From the NCBI RefSeq assembly GCF_026212465.1, contig NC_080059.1, positions 14,593,805-14,657,804 of the forward strand: DNA of 64,000 nt, read 5' to 3'. Shown here one piece after another: positions 23,701 to 37,275 of the stretch. The first letter of the stretch is position 1, and each line of letters opens with the position of its first letter. Both the position numbers and the translations under genes were made by a program. The notes below the pieces were generated by a model. It saw only the letters and a program-made list of their open reading frames with translations, had not been told where the DNA came from and ran no database searches. Origin of the DNA: Amaranthus tricolor. Its lineage: Eukaryota; Streptophyta; Magnoliopsida; Caryophyllales; Amaranthaceae.

Positions 23701-25354
23701 ACCGTTCATCTGTAGGGGAGCAAGTGAAGAAACTTTATCAAAGTATTTACTGTGGCAAGCAATTTTCAGTTCTCACTACCTAACATGAATGATGAACCTA
23801 ACAGAAAGGAACAGAAAAAAAAACAACAAAAAATATTCACCAGAACAATATAACTTGAACATTGGCAAGCAAGACATTATATTACTCTAACATGACCTGT
23901 ACTGCAATAAACAAGCCAACTAGGTTCATCAATCTTGCAGACAAGGAAGAATATCATTAAAAAATTACTGGTTTTAAGCGCAGAAAAGATTTGGATTTTG
24001 GTTCCACAATGCAAATGAAGTAAAAGAGGAGAAAAGAATCAAGTTTGTAAATGCAGCTCTAAAATAATCTTGTTTGTGGTCACCATAGGCAACAGTTCAC
24101 AACTTCACATCCAGATTAAAAGCTTGCCACAAGTCTAAATTCCATCTTCACATAATACTGTATTGGTTCAAACACTGAAGTTTGCTAGCACATGCATATA
24201 AATGATAGCACACTCTATGATAATCGACATATAGTATGAACTCTAAATTTCAAATTCAATAAGTTGCGCTTATTTAAATACAACAACAATAGCAATACCA
24301 AAGCCTTAATTCCAATAGATTGGGGTCGTATTATTTAAATGCACAAATAAATTTTAAAAAGCTAACCAGAAAAAGCAAGGAGATTCTACAGCATCTATTT
24401 CGCAAAAATTCTTAGTAAAGAAACTTATCCTGGAGGCATAAAGGATATACCGTTACTATTGTCAAAAGTAGCCTAAAAATCTCATCCATCAACCTTCATT
24501 TGGATTCACAAATTCAAAATAAGTATGACAAAGATTCTTATCTCTTTCATTTCTGATCACGTCCTCTAGCAAACTCAGTTGTTAATTTCTGCTCAACATG
24601 GCATTAAACATAATTCCGCATAGATAAAACATTTATATAAGGAAGACAGGAATTACCTAAGAAGATTATGGCCCCGTAATCATGTTTATGACGAATGCAT
24701 CTACCTATCATATGAAAAAAAAAATGTCACATGATATGAAACCTTCAGTAGCAAGTAGCAAGTAGCAAGTCGCAACTACTACAGAGACCAAAAGAAATCC
24801 AAATGATACAGAAGCAAGAAGAGGCGATACGCAACTCTTGAGAGAATGGAAAGATTTAACATGATAGATTGGAAAGTAAGAAGTTTATAAAAGCTTAATT
24901 TTGTTGGTACACCTAGAGCCCATAGACCTACCAGTAAGCACACCAAAATATGAATGCTTTGATTGCCTACAGAAGTCATTGCCTGATCAGTGATCCACAG
25001 ATCCAGGGATGTCACACCCTAGTTGGGGGTGTAGGACATACGTGGTTACCTGAAGGAGTGTATACAACACCGCATACATAGATAATAAACAACATCCATA
25101 AACGCACACAATAGCTGGTGGGCCTGGGTTCATTTTAGGTTCTGCTTGTAGGATCCATTCAATTGTATTCTTGTAGTAAGAAACTCCTTTTAGAAAATCC
25201 ATTGGTAATTTAGTCATCAAATTCTATAATCCGTGCTTTTCCTCCATAATAAAAATAATCTGTAACAACTAAATATTCTAGTTTTCAAGCCTTTAGATTT
25301 GAGAAGCCAACAATACTAAACAATATAGTAAGTTTTTATCAAAAAAGCATCTGA

Positions 25355-25422
<68 letters not shown>

Positions 25423-25457
25423 CATATATATATATATATACATACATATATATATAT

Positions 25458-25512
<55 letters not shown>

Positions 25513-28500
25513 CTTGTTTTTGACCATTGACCACGTCCATAAACTAAACCCACATACCAGACATGATACCATGTTCTTTTTTACCGAATGCAGCACCATG
25601 GCTAAGGCTATGATTTATCTTCATGTATGGATACTTCAACTCATCACTGTCTTTGCTATTTGTTATAAACAACAAAATTAATCCATACTCACATAGCAGT
25701 AAAAAAATGTTCAACCTAGTTTTCTCCTATGTGCCATCTATAAAACCAGATGTTCAAACCATAGCACTTAAAGGATAAGGTTAAGCATTAAAACTTAAGT
25801 GGTTATATACTTAAAGGCTAAGGTTAAGCATTAAAACTTAAGTTGTTATAGTCCCCAACTTATTTAAATTCCATTCTATTTTACCTTCATTTTGACTCAC
25901 ATTTTTCTAGTTCGATTGGACTCAATTCAATTCCGTTCCATAAGGTTGGATAAAACATGTCAATAGGGGAGAAAAAGTCCTAAATATAAGAAGTTATGAC
26001 AAAATCATGCTTCATTTTCTGCTGTTAATGTTTTCGTATTTATAAATTATTTTTTCTCACTTCATTCCCTTGTAGTCTGGGAAAATATCCATGTCTTCAG
26101 TAGCCCAAAAGACTCACCAAGATACTAATAGTACTGATATTAAAAATACGAAATGTTCATTTGCCACAATAGCCACAACAGCCCCTCAAACAGCATACCT
26201 GCAGCCTGGTTTAGTGCACGGAAGGCTTGGTGGCAGTACCAGTCACTGCCACTCAGCAGAGTTTTAGAACATTTATGTGTGTCATTATATTTCTTCTTTT
26301 CAGCAATTCGGATGTCATATCTGCAAGGAGTTCATGATTGATGTTTCAGTTTTGTATAAGTCTAGAACCCCAAAATAAAAAGAAAGAAGCAATGAATCCT
26401 TACACATTTGGGAAAGGTATGCCAACAATTATCTGAAACAGTTAAGAAATGACATCTCAATAATAGTTTGCTAAACGAGAACAAATTTTCCCACAAAAAT
26501 AATCTGTTGTTCAGCCACTTTTCATTGAGCTAATGAAAGCATAAGTGCACAAAATACATACTTAAAATCAAAACGCTCCAAAAAGGATACAACAGCACGA
26601 GCATTTTCATCTGAAAAATCAATTCCTTCAGAAACCTGTACACAATGCCAGCAGCCAATAATGAAGATAAAGCAACTTGAATGAATCATATTGTTCCATT
26701 AACTTCTTAAATTTTTACTTTGGAAGTAGCAACCACCACCATAAAAATTACTCCCAACATCCCTTAATGAGATCAAGAACATGAAAACTGGAAGGGTCGA
26801 AAAAGAAAAGGCATGCAAAGACTTGCCTCTCCCGCAACCCAGCCTTTCCAAAAAAATTTCTCAAATAACACTAGATCCAATTTATCATCCAAATGCAATA
26901 AATACCTGCTTTCTAAAATCAAATAAGAAACATGATGAATCTAATTAGTACTTTGCTATGTTGCTTGGACAAAGAACTAAAACTTCCATAGAAACTATAA
27001 CAAGTAACAACAGAAAACGAGCTTCCTACAAAGTTGATTGACAAATTTTACTTTTTAGCATGAACTTTCACACTTTGAGACCAGGTAATCAACTTCCAAT
27101 ATTTTCCAGAATAGAATTTTGTATAAGGCTCGGATGGTGTTTGAAACAAAAAGGTCAAACCACATGCTGTTCAATTAGGTGTAAATGAGACTGAGACTTT
27201 CTGCTTACAAGCTACTCAAGTTCAGCTAAAATAGGATTTTAATGCCAGTTGAGTGTTTGTATCTAATGGTGTATGTACTCAAAATATCTGTCCTTGAGTA
27301 TGTTGCATTGATAAAAAAAAATTCACTTTCCAAACTCAACCAACTAATGCACAAATCAAATAATAATCATAATAATGAAATTGCGCAGCACAAAATAATC
27401 CAGATTTGCGTATGCATGAGTAAAAACCACTTTTATATTTTACACTTGAGTGAAATTTTCAAAATAGGAACTAAATAGTGCTACATAATGTAAGAATAGC
27501 TGCAAACCTTTCCTCGGCAAACTGCAAGAAGTGCAGCCCCTTCCTTACAGTCACCAACTGAGTTATATGTGGTACAACCATTGGTGTTTACTTTCTTAAG
27601 CTTTCTTTTTTTTCCTAGGGTATGCCTTGTGGGTGGATGAATAGCATTGTAATAATCCTTCAGAACAGTATCCAAATCCTCTTGGCTTCCTCTAGGCTCT
27701 GCATGTCAAATGGTATTAGCAATTATCTCATAACAGATGATATGTACTAAACCTCTTCAAATGGCATTTACAACAACATTCCATTGCATTAATGTCATTA
27801 AGCGACTCCCACCCAACAATTAATCAAGGAAATTTTATCCTGAATAATCCAATCTTTACTCGATTTTCCTACAATAATCTCATCTATTAATTAACCATGA
27901 ATATTCTGTACTATTATGTCACTTACCCAAGAAAATTGTTGTGTATATTATGCCCTATTCTTGTAGGTAAATTAAGGGAAAAAAAGAAAAAATAAAATTA
28001 AATAACATAACTAATTAAAAAAAAAAATATAGAATACACCTTCCTTCCCTCCCCACGCACTGCCACTACCCCCACCCTACTATCACCCTCCCCTCTCCAC
28101 CCCACTAGCCTCAGCAGCTGCTAGCCAATGGACCACACAAGCAATTTCATCTTCACCACCACCACCACAACATCATCCTCAACAATCTTACCATACAACC
28201 ATCAATTCACCAACCACACTTATCATCACAAAACAACACCAACACCAACCGTACTTGTCTACTTCATCATCCTCTTTCTATCTCCGTGTAAACCCAAATG
28301 CGGCATAGCCCCATCAGACCCAATGTAAAGACGCCAACAAAGACCCTCTACTAGCACTTGATCTCCTCCCACCACTAGCCCGCTAAAGACAATATAGAGG
28401 GAGAAGGGGTGGGGGTTTTCGATGGTATAGGCGCAAGGAGTCTTGATGGTACGATGTGAAGAGTTGTTGACGGTGAAGGGAGGGTGTTATCAATGGTGAA

Positions 28501-31500
28501 TCGAGAGTGGGTTGTCATCGGTGGGGGCAGGGTCATTGGTGGTGGTGCGTCGATGTTGGAGGTGGTTGTTTTAATTTTTTTTTTTCCTTGATTTTCTCCT
28601 TTCATTGTTTTTTCTCTTTTTTTTTCAAAATAACTTGTTTTATAGGTTTTAGGTTGCTCAAAACACTTAATGTTAGGATTGATTAAGATTAATCAAAAGT
28701 TGGGATTATTGTGGGAAAATTAAGAAAAGGTTGGATTATTTTTGGTAATTTTTCCTTAAATTAAAGAAAAAGAGAATGCGATATCCTCAAAATAAAATAT
28801 TCAAGAACATCATGATGAACCTTTTCAGTAGCCACTTGCAGAGAGTAGTTACTTACCAACAAAGACAGTTTTTCTTGCATTCATGTGAGACCATTGGCCT
28901 GTTTCAATCCACCTTTTACAAAGCTTATCCATTAGCTTATAACTTGGAAAGAACACAAGGGAGCCACCAGGAACAACCTTAAACAACTCCTCTAGGGCTT
29001 TGCCAACAGCATCCTTCATGAACGTACACAATAGAAAAACTATGTGATTTTAACCTAAAAGTTAACAGAAAAAGTGAAAACGAAAAGTAACATCATCAGC
29101 AAATACCTGGAAAGCGTATACATCAGCAGTCTTGTAGCTAGCATTTAGAGGATAATTACGAGGACCCATGGAAATTACAGAAGCCCAAACCTTCGGAAAA
29201 GGAAGAATAATAAGCAAAACTAGACACAACATAGTGAGCAGAGAGAAAGGAACTTGACCGGCTAAATAAAAATAGTGCTCACATACTATACCTGAGATTC
29301 AATATCAATTACATGTGGAGCCTCTAGAAGGGTACCAAATTGGATCCCTAGTTCAGAAGAAAATGAACTCATCGGAGATAGAGTCCTAATATTGCCCAAA
29401 AAAGCAAGAAAATCAAGAAATGTAATGGAATTAGTTATAGATGTACAAAACAACAACCCAAAGTAAATCTCAAAGCCTATTTGACGAAGTACAACATAAT
29501 TCATACAAGCGAAGCTCGTGGAATTGAACTTAAGCAAGTTTGATGAAGTAAAAAGCGCCATAATTCATTTAATAAAATAAACATATAGCAATTAAGAATA
29601 GAAAACCAACCAACTCTCCGAATAGGGCTAATTTGATTTACAAATCATAATATTCAGAAAGTGATAATAGGAAATTTAGAAGGACAGCCCCAAGTATGGG
29701 GCTAAGCCAATTGCTATTTGACCAGCAATAAACCCTAAACATAGAACAAAAATAAACCACTAATTGCAAAATGAGCATACACCTACCCAGATGTTAAAAT
29801 CACTGATAATGATAGATTAGCAATATCTCTGAATACAACAGCTGGGTTCAAGCACCACATACTGAAAGTAAGTCTCCAGCTACCTGAAAAGGAATCGTAT
29901 TTAGCAACACAAAATGGCCAAAAAACTATACTTGAAGAAGGAATTGAGAAAGATGAGAAACATAATACAAGAAAATATGGAAAAAGATTAACAAAAGGGG
30001 GTATCTTATCTTGTACAACATTCTAATTCAAAGATGGGGTTGCTTGTCAAACGAGAAGGCACTTACAGTTCACCTAGTTGAAAGTAAATTAAGTTACAGA
30101 CCATTTAGTAAATTGCCTAACTAGATATTTGTAGAATCCACGGTAACAACTTAACTCGAAAGATGTTCAAAAGGTTTCGAGATAGAAGATCAGATTCGGA
30201 AGCAATGTACTATTAATGAATTAATGATAGATTGAAGGTCATTAAACCCATCACTCATGCATATATGTCACAACATAGACAAACATATAGAGGACATAGA
30301 TAAAAAGAAACAATTCAGATACTAAGGATACCCTTAAGGATGTTATTTAAGATGGTATTGGTATCATACCATCTCGCTTCAAATCTTGATGTAGAACAGA
30401 GGATAAAAACATGTTAGAGGTGTATATGCAACCACACAAAATGGTCATGTAAATCCACATATACAAGGTCAAACACTTGAGGAAGATAGTAAACTACTTC
30501 ACTTTACATTGTAAGTCTACAAAATAGCATGTTTAAACCTCACCGGTGTCTTTTACGAAGAGCCACTGAATAACAAGTTGGTAATCATGTATGTGAATCC
30601 CATCACCCTGAAAGAAATAATTCAATGAACAGAAAAGACCTGCAAGGATAACATGACATGTTAGAAGGATTCTGACTATATTTAGGTGAAATAAAAAGAG
30701 CATTGTACAAAAATCAATTACCCTCCAATGTTGTTGCTGACATTCCACTTAAATGAGCTAACCCGGACTCACTATCTGCAGCAACTTTAATTGCCTTTAG
30801 AAGAGGATTGCATGTTAGTAAAAGGACAAGTAACAGAAAGCACAACCGAATGATCATTATATGCATGTACCTTGACAGCACACTCTTGCAAGATTGGAAA
30901 GCATTGTTGTGATATGTTTGCTTCCTGGAGCTCCTTTAGAGCCTTGTCCCCTGTCCAGCTGCAAAAAGGTACATAAGAAATATAGAGTAATAGGAATTGT
31001 AAATTACTTCCATCCAACATAAATTTCTTTATAATATTTTGTTACGTCTCAAAAAGAACCTCCTCTATCCTTCTAAAAATAACTAAGTTATAATTTTCTC
31101 AATAAGCCCATTTAGTTATAGATTGTTTAACCGATGGCTTTTATAAAAGCATATGTTTTAAGAAAAAATTACTTTAACCACATAAACATCCTTAAGCCAT
31201 AAAATTGCTAAAGAGGAAATCTCATGCAAGCTTGAAAAAAGACAACATTATCATTTCCTATTTCAAGTAACATTACTTAAGTTACTTTGTAAATTTGTCA
31301 CTGGAATTGAAGAACTTCTTACACCTATTACAATACAAAACCAAAAATAGTGAGTAGAACAAGAAGTAATTAAGTGTAGTTTTGGGTGAAAAACAACAAA
31401 AATAACCCCCCAAAAATTACTATAACTACATAAACATCCTTAATTGTTGTATGATGTTGTTTTTGGTTACTAATAATTATAATTGGTAAAAACATTCACA

Positions 31501-34500
31501 ACGGGATAAAAAATGTAATTCAAATGACAGTAAAATTTAGCTCTAACTATAATAAATAATAATTGTATCACATATTCCCTTGTACCTAACCTATATCTTG
31601 ATGCTAAAATAAGTTGGGAGCTAAGGGACAACAGTTCACTAACCATGAACAATAATGCTGAAATCCACGCTTTTCTAAGCTATCTTTTCGACGCTCCATC
31701 CAGCTTAAGACATCCTGTAAAGTTTTAGCCACAAAAAATTAATAGGGAATATGTAAACAATTAATCCAAGAATGTAAATGTAACTTAAGGGCTAATTGGC
31801 AACACTCACTTGGACCATTTCATACAAAGGTTGGTATGTCAATGAGTCCCCTGCACAGAGTTGACCTAACTCCATCTGCAATTCTTTTATAGAGTATACA
31901 AGCATTAGTAACACACGGTCACAACACGAACAATATATTGCAAGAGTACACTTACGTTGCATAGACTCTTCATCAATATCCACACTACCAGCGTCCCGAG
32001 ACAAGTCTTCGATATTGCTGACAAGGGTCAAGTTTCAGCAAATAACATGTTAAGGGTTCTTTGTAAATTTATTAATACTTTTGAACTTTTGAATATAACT
32101 GGTCCAAATAGGATTATCGTTCTCTTTGAGTTTCAATGATGAGAAGACCTAGGTTTAAAATTCCAAAGGACAAAGAGCCAAAAACGATCATCTTTATAAA
32201 GCACTCATCAAGAATCCAGGAGCAAACCTAACTATATTGTTCACAAATACTATAACTCTAGAAGAAAAACAAGTCATTTCCTTTTTGTGTGAAGAGAAAC
32301 CTCGACAAATGGCAAGGATAAAACTTAATTTTCATCCAAACATCAGTACGGGAAAGATGCGAGATACCATTCATGCTTATTTTCCTATGATCATACTTAT
32401 TTTTCTATAACGGCAAATGGCAAAAGATATGATATAAAATACTATAAGTTATATGGATCCTCTTGTGATTTTAGACATAAGAAAGCATGGCTACACAAAG
32501 TCAAGTAATTCTATAGTCAAGCTCAAAAGTGTGTACACTGAAGGACATGATATTCCCAAACAATTGGCTTCCTTGCTAACTTGAGAAGACTCAAGACTCC
32601 TTAATAAATGATGCTCATTAATATAGTTAGGCAAAGTGATAGCAATTAATTAAAGATTAGAGGCATACTGGGCTTCATCAAGAATGAGGACAGCCCCCTT
32701 GATATCAACTTCCATGGCTCGTCTAACAATTGGATTAACTATATAACTATATGGGCAAAAAACAATATGTGCATTATCAGCCAATGCACGCGCTGCAAAA
32801 TAGGAGCAACCTGCAAATGGAAACACATTTGTTCTAATTTTGGCAAGGAAACTCACTTATAGACATGAAACTTGAAAACCACCATAATATAACCAAAAAA
32901 AAAGACAGGCCTTTAAAATGTACGAACCTTTTACTCTCTTTCCAACTTTGACAAGATCTTCAATGTCATGAGCCTCGTGACAGCCACCTTTTTGTAGCGA
33001 TGGATGACTCGTAACTTTGTGATGATTTCTACATCAAAAAAACAAAGACATTAATAAAAAACGAAACTGTCAAAAAGGAATTACAATATGGATTCATGGA
33101 AGTCACTAACTTGAACTGTGGACACCCAGTTTCCTTGTCTTCAAGAAGCAACTTGCTGAAAAAATTATATGTCTCCTTCTTAGTGGAACGAATTAATGAA
33201 AGGAAATATGAATCAGCATAATAGGTTAAAGAAACTTTACCATTCCTCATCTAGCTTGTCTCCCCCATGAACCCTTGCATTTGTGCAATAATGCTTTCTC
33301 GAGGCCTAGAAAGATGTGAGATGAGGAAAAAGAAAATTGTTATAGGTATGTATTAAATCCAGTACGAATAAGGACCCTTCATGCTCCCTAAATGTATAAG
33401 ATCAATACAAACCCTAATTAACCAATGGTTATGTACTTAACATATCCAACAACCATTATGCCATTAAAAAAGTTGAACAATCTAGTCTCCAAAAGGAAAA
33501 GGTTGGCATGTTCAGGCAGTTCATAATTTTCTATAAGGTATCTTGCAAGAATGGACAAAATTATTTCTCGAAAAAACTTATATTGAGAGAATTACCAAAA
33601 CAGCCATTGGGACCCTATAAGCAGTCTTCTGGTATTCACGAATAACTTGAGAGATTTGTGAATGAGTTCTCCTACAAAATTTCAGAAAATGAGCAGCTAT
33701 ATTATTTAGGCATCATATACTAGTTAATAAGACTCTATTTCAACTTTCAAGTATGTAATAGAAGTATAGAACTACATCATCTCTTACAACACTAAGCTTA
33801 TAATTTTTTATACTTCTTAAAACAGAGAAGTGACAATTTGCCATTGGCACTTGGGTACGTGTCAAAAGTCAGAAGCCAACAACAGATTGATTTTTTCATC
33901 CCTTAATACTAAAAAGGCAATCATTTGTGTCATATATAATTCATTTCATCGTTTCATACTTGAATACATAAAAAGCCTAAAACTATCGTACAATTAGAGT
34001 ATTTTGGCTGATTAGATACTCTATTGCTATCGAATACATAAAGTATTAGTTACTTTAGTTAATTCAAGTATTTTGGCTAATTAGCTAATCCTATTGAACC
34101 CTAACTTGTGAAAAGCAAGCTTCAAAGACATTATAAAACCTTGCATATTAAATTAGTTACTCATTTTTCTATGTATAATTAAAGTATTTTAGCTAAAATA
34201 ATACAAGAAACCAGTTCTCATTCAAAATTATAGGATCAACTAACAATACTACCTCCTCAAAGAGTAATTTCACAAAACAATGTACATACTTTATCGTTTA
34301 AGAAAGTAATTTCACAAAAAAATGTATATACTTAATCATTTAATTCTCAACTAGAAAAGATATGTTTACAAACACACCTTATTAGTTATTATCATAAAAG
34401 GAGATGTATGTATTTCCAATCAAAACTAGATAAAAAAAATTATACTTTATTCAGCTCTATCCAAAATACTAATCTACAACTAACAAAATCTGATAAAACA

Positions 34501-37125
34501 CAAAAGCAATTGTTAAATTACGCATGGTGATTTACGAAAAGAAAGAATAAATGACAAGCAAATGAACTTCACATAGATTATACAATCCACACTTACGAGG
34601 CATAAAAAATAGTGGTCACTTTCTCCTTTTTATTTTTACTGGTTGTTGCAGATGGAGATGCCTCCATTGTTGATGTCTCTGAAGAAAAATTGAACATCTC
34701 AATCAGAACTGACAAAGAACAACTGACCATAACACTTGCTACAAAATGTAAATGTATCATCTGCAATGCAATCAGGCAAACATTCATATATTAACTATAA
34801 TATGTCGCACAATCAACACCCATGTCTAAAGAGGCATCTAGCCAACAATATTTCATAAATACTTTGCATGGAAGCCATTATATCATCAAGGTCATAAAAC
34901 TCAATCATCACTTATAACCTAGCGGAATGTGCCAACACCAAACAATGCTATTAATAATATTTTCAAGTTTTAATGCTATTGGAAAACACGAGAATAACAT
35001 CATAAAAATTCACGCACTTTCAAGTTTTAATGCTATTGGAAAACTCAATATGGTGATAAAGCCAACACTTAGTTTTATTTTGTAGTACCAAATTCATTTA
35101 TTAGAAAGTAAGGCTCAATAGAGAAAAAACAAATCTTGTAATTTTTTTTCCTATATTTATATGCAACCTCCCTTTCTAATATATAAAGACAAAAATAACC
35201 AGAGATAATCTAACTTTTTTCTACTTTCCCTATAATAATCTCACCTGTTAATTAACAATAAACAATCGATGTTTTCTTCGAACGTATTTCCACCTAAAAC
35301 AACTTGCAATAATCGATAAATATTTAATAAAATAAACTTTCACTGCCTCTCCCATCCTCCCATACCGATGGCCCCCTCCCTACCCAACCTCCTTCCCCAC
35401 TGGTTGCCCCTACCCCAAGCCATTTCCCACCATGCCCACCACCACAGTCCCACACACAATGGCCCATACACCTCCCAACCCCATGCACAACCCTTTTCCC
35501 TTGAAATCAAAATTGAACTTGAAATTGAAGATTGCTGGTATAATGAGCTTCAAATAGAACATACGGCAATGAAGTAATGAACACCTCTTATTCCTTTCAT
35601 TTGATCTCATGGCATTGTAATGAACTTGAAATGAATTGAAGATGGCAATGATTTCCTTCTCCTGACTATTGTTTATCTCATGGGCAATCAAACTTAAAAT
35701 TCACGGCCATATTGAAGATGGAGGTAATGAACTCGAAATTGAAAAGGTTTGGGTTTTGATAGTGGGCACGGGGGGGGGAGTCCACGGTGGCCAGCGGAGA
35801 CAGAGAAGGATGAGTGGTGAAGGTTTTTAAAAAAATTTTATAGTTTTCAAGTAATTTCTGAAATTTCTTTATAAAATAACATACAGTTTGCAAGTAACCC
35901 TCATAACCTTACCAATCACCACCAAAGTTCTGATTACTCATGATTAAATATAAAGATTTGATCATTATAGGAAAATTAGGTAAATGTTAAATTATTTTTG
36001 GTAATTTTTTCTAAGTAAAGCCCATAGTACAAAAATAAGGCTATATCATCGTATCGTAATTGTATTGTAAAGGTTTTTGAGTTTATTGTGGAATCCGTTT
36101 CACGATCATTACAGCAACCATGACCAAAACCATATTTTTGCACTAATGGTAAAGCCATATGACTTTTGTTCGTTTTACTCTTGACTTATACTTTTGTGAG
36201 CTTTTTTTGCCAATATTTAGTTCTTGCAGTTACCTGGTTTCCAATAAATTCAATACTGGTTTCCTGTAATTGCAAGTACAACACTATTAAGTCTAGTTAT
36301 TAGTTTCGAAAACGAAGTACTTTACTTCAATGGCTAAAAATTTATAGTTCTTTTGGTTTGACATATAATGAACTATATCAAAATAGAGTCAATAAAAAAT
36401 AAATTTGCTATTACTAACAAGGGTACAGCTGCGTACTTTGAGACCCAAACCCCATTTAAGTGGGAGCCACCTAATCCCATGGGATAATGAAATGGTGTAA
36501 TAATTTCAATAAGCATGTAGGTTCCTAACATAACAACTATACATGCCGACTTTTCCTCATTTCGCCAAACTAATTCAGAATCAAATTGAATATTATAATT
36601 CCTGAATTTCCAAATTAGGGTTTCTCGACGTGTTATTTTATGTTGACGATGTCAATAGGCATGTAACTCCCAAACATAATGCATACATGATAAATTCCAC
36701 ATTACGCCTAACTAATTTAAAATCAAATTGAAGAAAATGTATAATTCCCAGACTTGTAAAAAGTGTTCCGCGTAAAAAAGAGGCATTTACATACCAGAAA
36801 GCTGGGAATCAACCACAAAACCACCGCCGTGATTAAGAGGATCAGAATCAGCCCTAGAATCGGGTTTGCACTGCATCTGTTGTTGCAAATTAGGGTTGTT
36901 GGTACCGCGATGACGTTGCCATGCTAAAGCAGAACAAAGTAGCGATAAAGATTTTCCAGTTCCAGTTGGGGATTCGAGTAAAGCATGGCAATGGCCGTCT
37001 TTTTGAGCTCGATCAAGTGTGGAAATTACGCGACCCATAAATGCAAGTTGAGAACCATACGGTTTGTAAGGGAATTCGACTGGAATTCCTCCGATATGGT
37101 AAAGATTTTTAGGGTTTTCAGACAT
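20514..37125 (-). CDS. FANCJ: FANCJ/BRIP1-type Fe-S DNA helicase
   Basis: Superfamily 2 XPD-like 5'-3' helicase of DNA cross-link and replication repair. Exons in phase (5' to 3'): 37125-36795, 34678-34597, 33671-33596, 33305-33241, 33155-33111, 33028-32928, 32810-32669, 32017-31956, 31883-31810, 31714-31644, 30958-30871, 30794-30722, 30639-30544, 29883-29787, 29385-29292, 29190-29107, 29013-28857, 27698-27508, 26635-26591, 26432-26404, 26320-26199, 24704-24657, 23709-23585, 23466-23138, 22489-21571, 21101-21046. They encode 1,200 codons. Motifs: Q at 26; Walker [10 protein letters not shown] 51-59; Fe-S cysteines 170, 185, 196, 235; DEAH 278-281; [33 protein letters not shown] 706-714. A plant-type C-terminal region carries CSLC (1067) and CPFC (1155). 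The end is uncertain: a further exon below 20,735 shows an in-frame TAG at 20,634-20,636. The family is firm; exon edges are by eye. Confidence 0.9.
20717..20838. repeat. ~60-bp tandem duplication at the last FANCJ intron boundary
   Basis: The block ATCAATCAAAGAATCCTACA and its downstream ~40 bases occur twice in tandem (about 20,717-20,775 and 20,776-20,838). On the gene strand each copy contains a TGCTTGTAG acceptor-like site. Confidence 0.8.
24283..24335 (-). mobile_element. SINE 3'-end fragment (Au-like)
   Basis: Reads CAACAACAATAGCAATACC followed by AAAGCCTTAATTCC and GATTGGGGTCG. This is the reverse complement of the conserved 3' tail of plant Au-type SINEs (GGCTTTGTTGTTG type). Only the tail is present, within a FANCJ intron. 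Confidence 0.5.
25359..25510. repeat. (TA)n microsatellite with CATA interruptions
   Basis: About 150 bp of TA repeat broken by three CATACATA interruptions, inside the FANCJ intron between 26,199 and 24,704. The overlapping IYIYIY ORFs are artefacts. Confidence 0.95.
25766..25850. repeat. ~42-bp tandem duplication
   Basis: Two adjacent copies of a CTTAAAGGCTAAGGTTAAGC-type block with the following ATTAAAACTTAAGT, within a FANCJ intron. Confidence 0.7.
27828..28756. mobile_element. MITE-like element, copy 1, in a FANCJ intron
   Basis: The left end GGAAATTTTATCC ... AATAATCCAATCTTTAC and the right end GGTAATTTTTCC form imperfect inverted repeats of ~70 bp (CCTACAATAATCTCA versus GGGATTATTGTGGG). 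The core starts with a C-rich stretch of CCCTCCCC and CACCACCACC. The same layout occurs at 35,190-36,012. No coding region is supported. Confidence 0.6.
35190..36012. mobile_element. MITE-like element, copy 2, in FANCJ intron 1
   Basis: Shares with copy 1 the left AATAATCTCACCTGTTAATTAAC block, the C-rich core start (CCCTCCCTACCCAACC) and the right ATTATTTTTGGTAATTTTTT end. Ends are imperfect inverted repeats. It lies between FANCJ exons 1 and 2. Confidence 0.6.
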
Positions 37126-37256
37126 TCTTTTGGGTAAACTTTGCAGATTGGAATGTAGGGGAGATTGTAGAGAAAAAAGGTAAAAGAAGTACCGTTCTGG
37201 AATGCGAGGATTAATTAGCGGGAGTTGAAAATAGAGGAGATTGTAAGGGAATTGGT

Positions 37257-37275
37257 GGTTTTTGGGCGCGCCAAC
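37257..37275 (-). promoter_or_regulatory. E2F-like site upstream of FANCJ
   Basis: TTTGGGCGCGCCAACG, about 135-150 bases upstream of the FANCJ ATG, is a near-palindrome close to the E2F consensus TTTSSCGC on both strands. Plant DNA-repair genes are often E2F-driven in S phase. Binding is inferred. Confidence 0.4.

Noticed and set aside
32650..32856. FANCJ variant with DEAQ instead of DEAH
   Set aside because: The reading runs through the splice donor; joining 32,669 to 32,017 restores the normal motif in phase.
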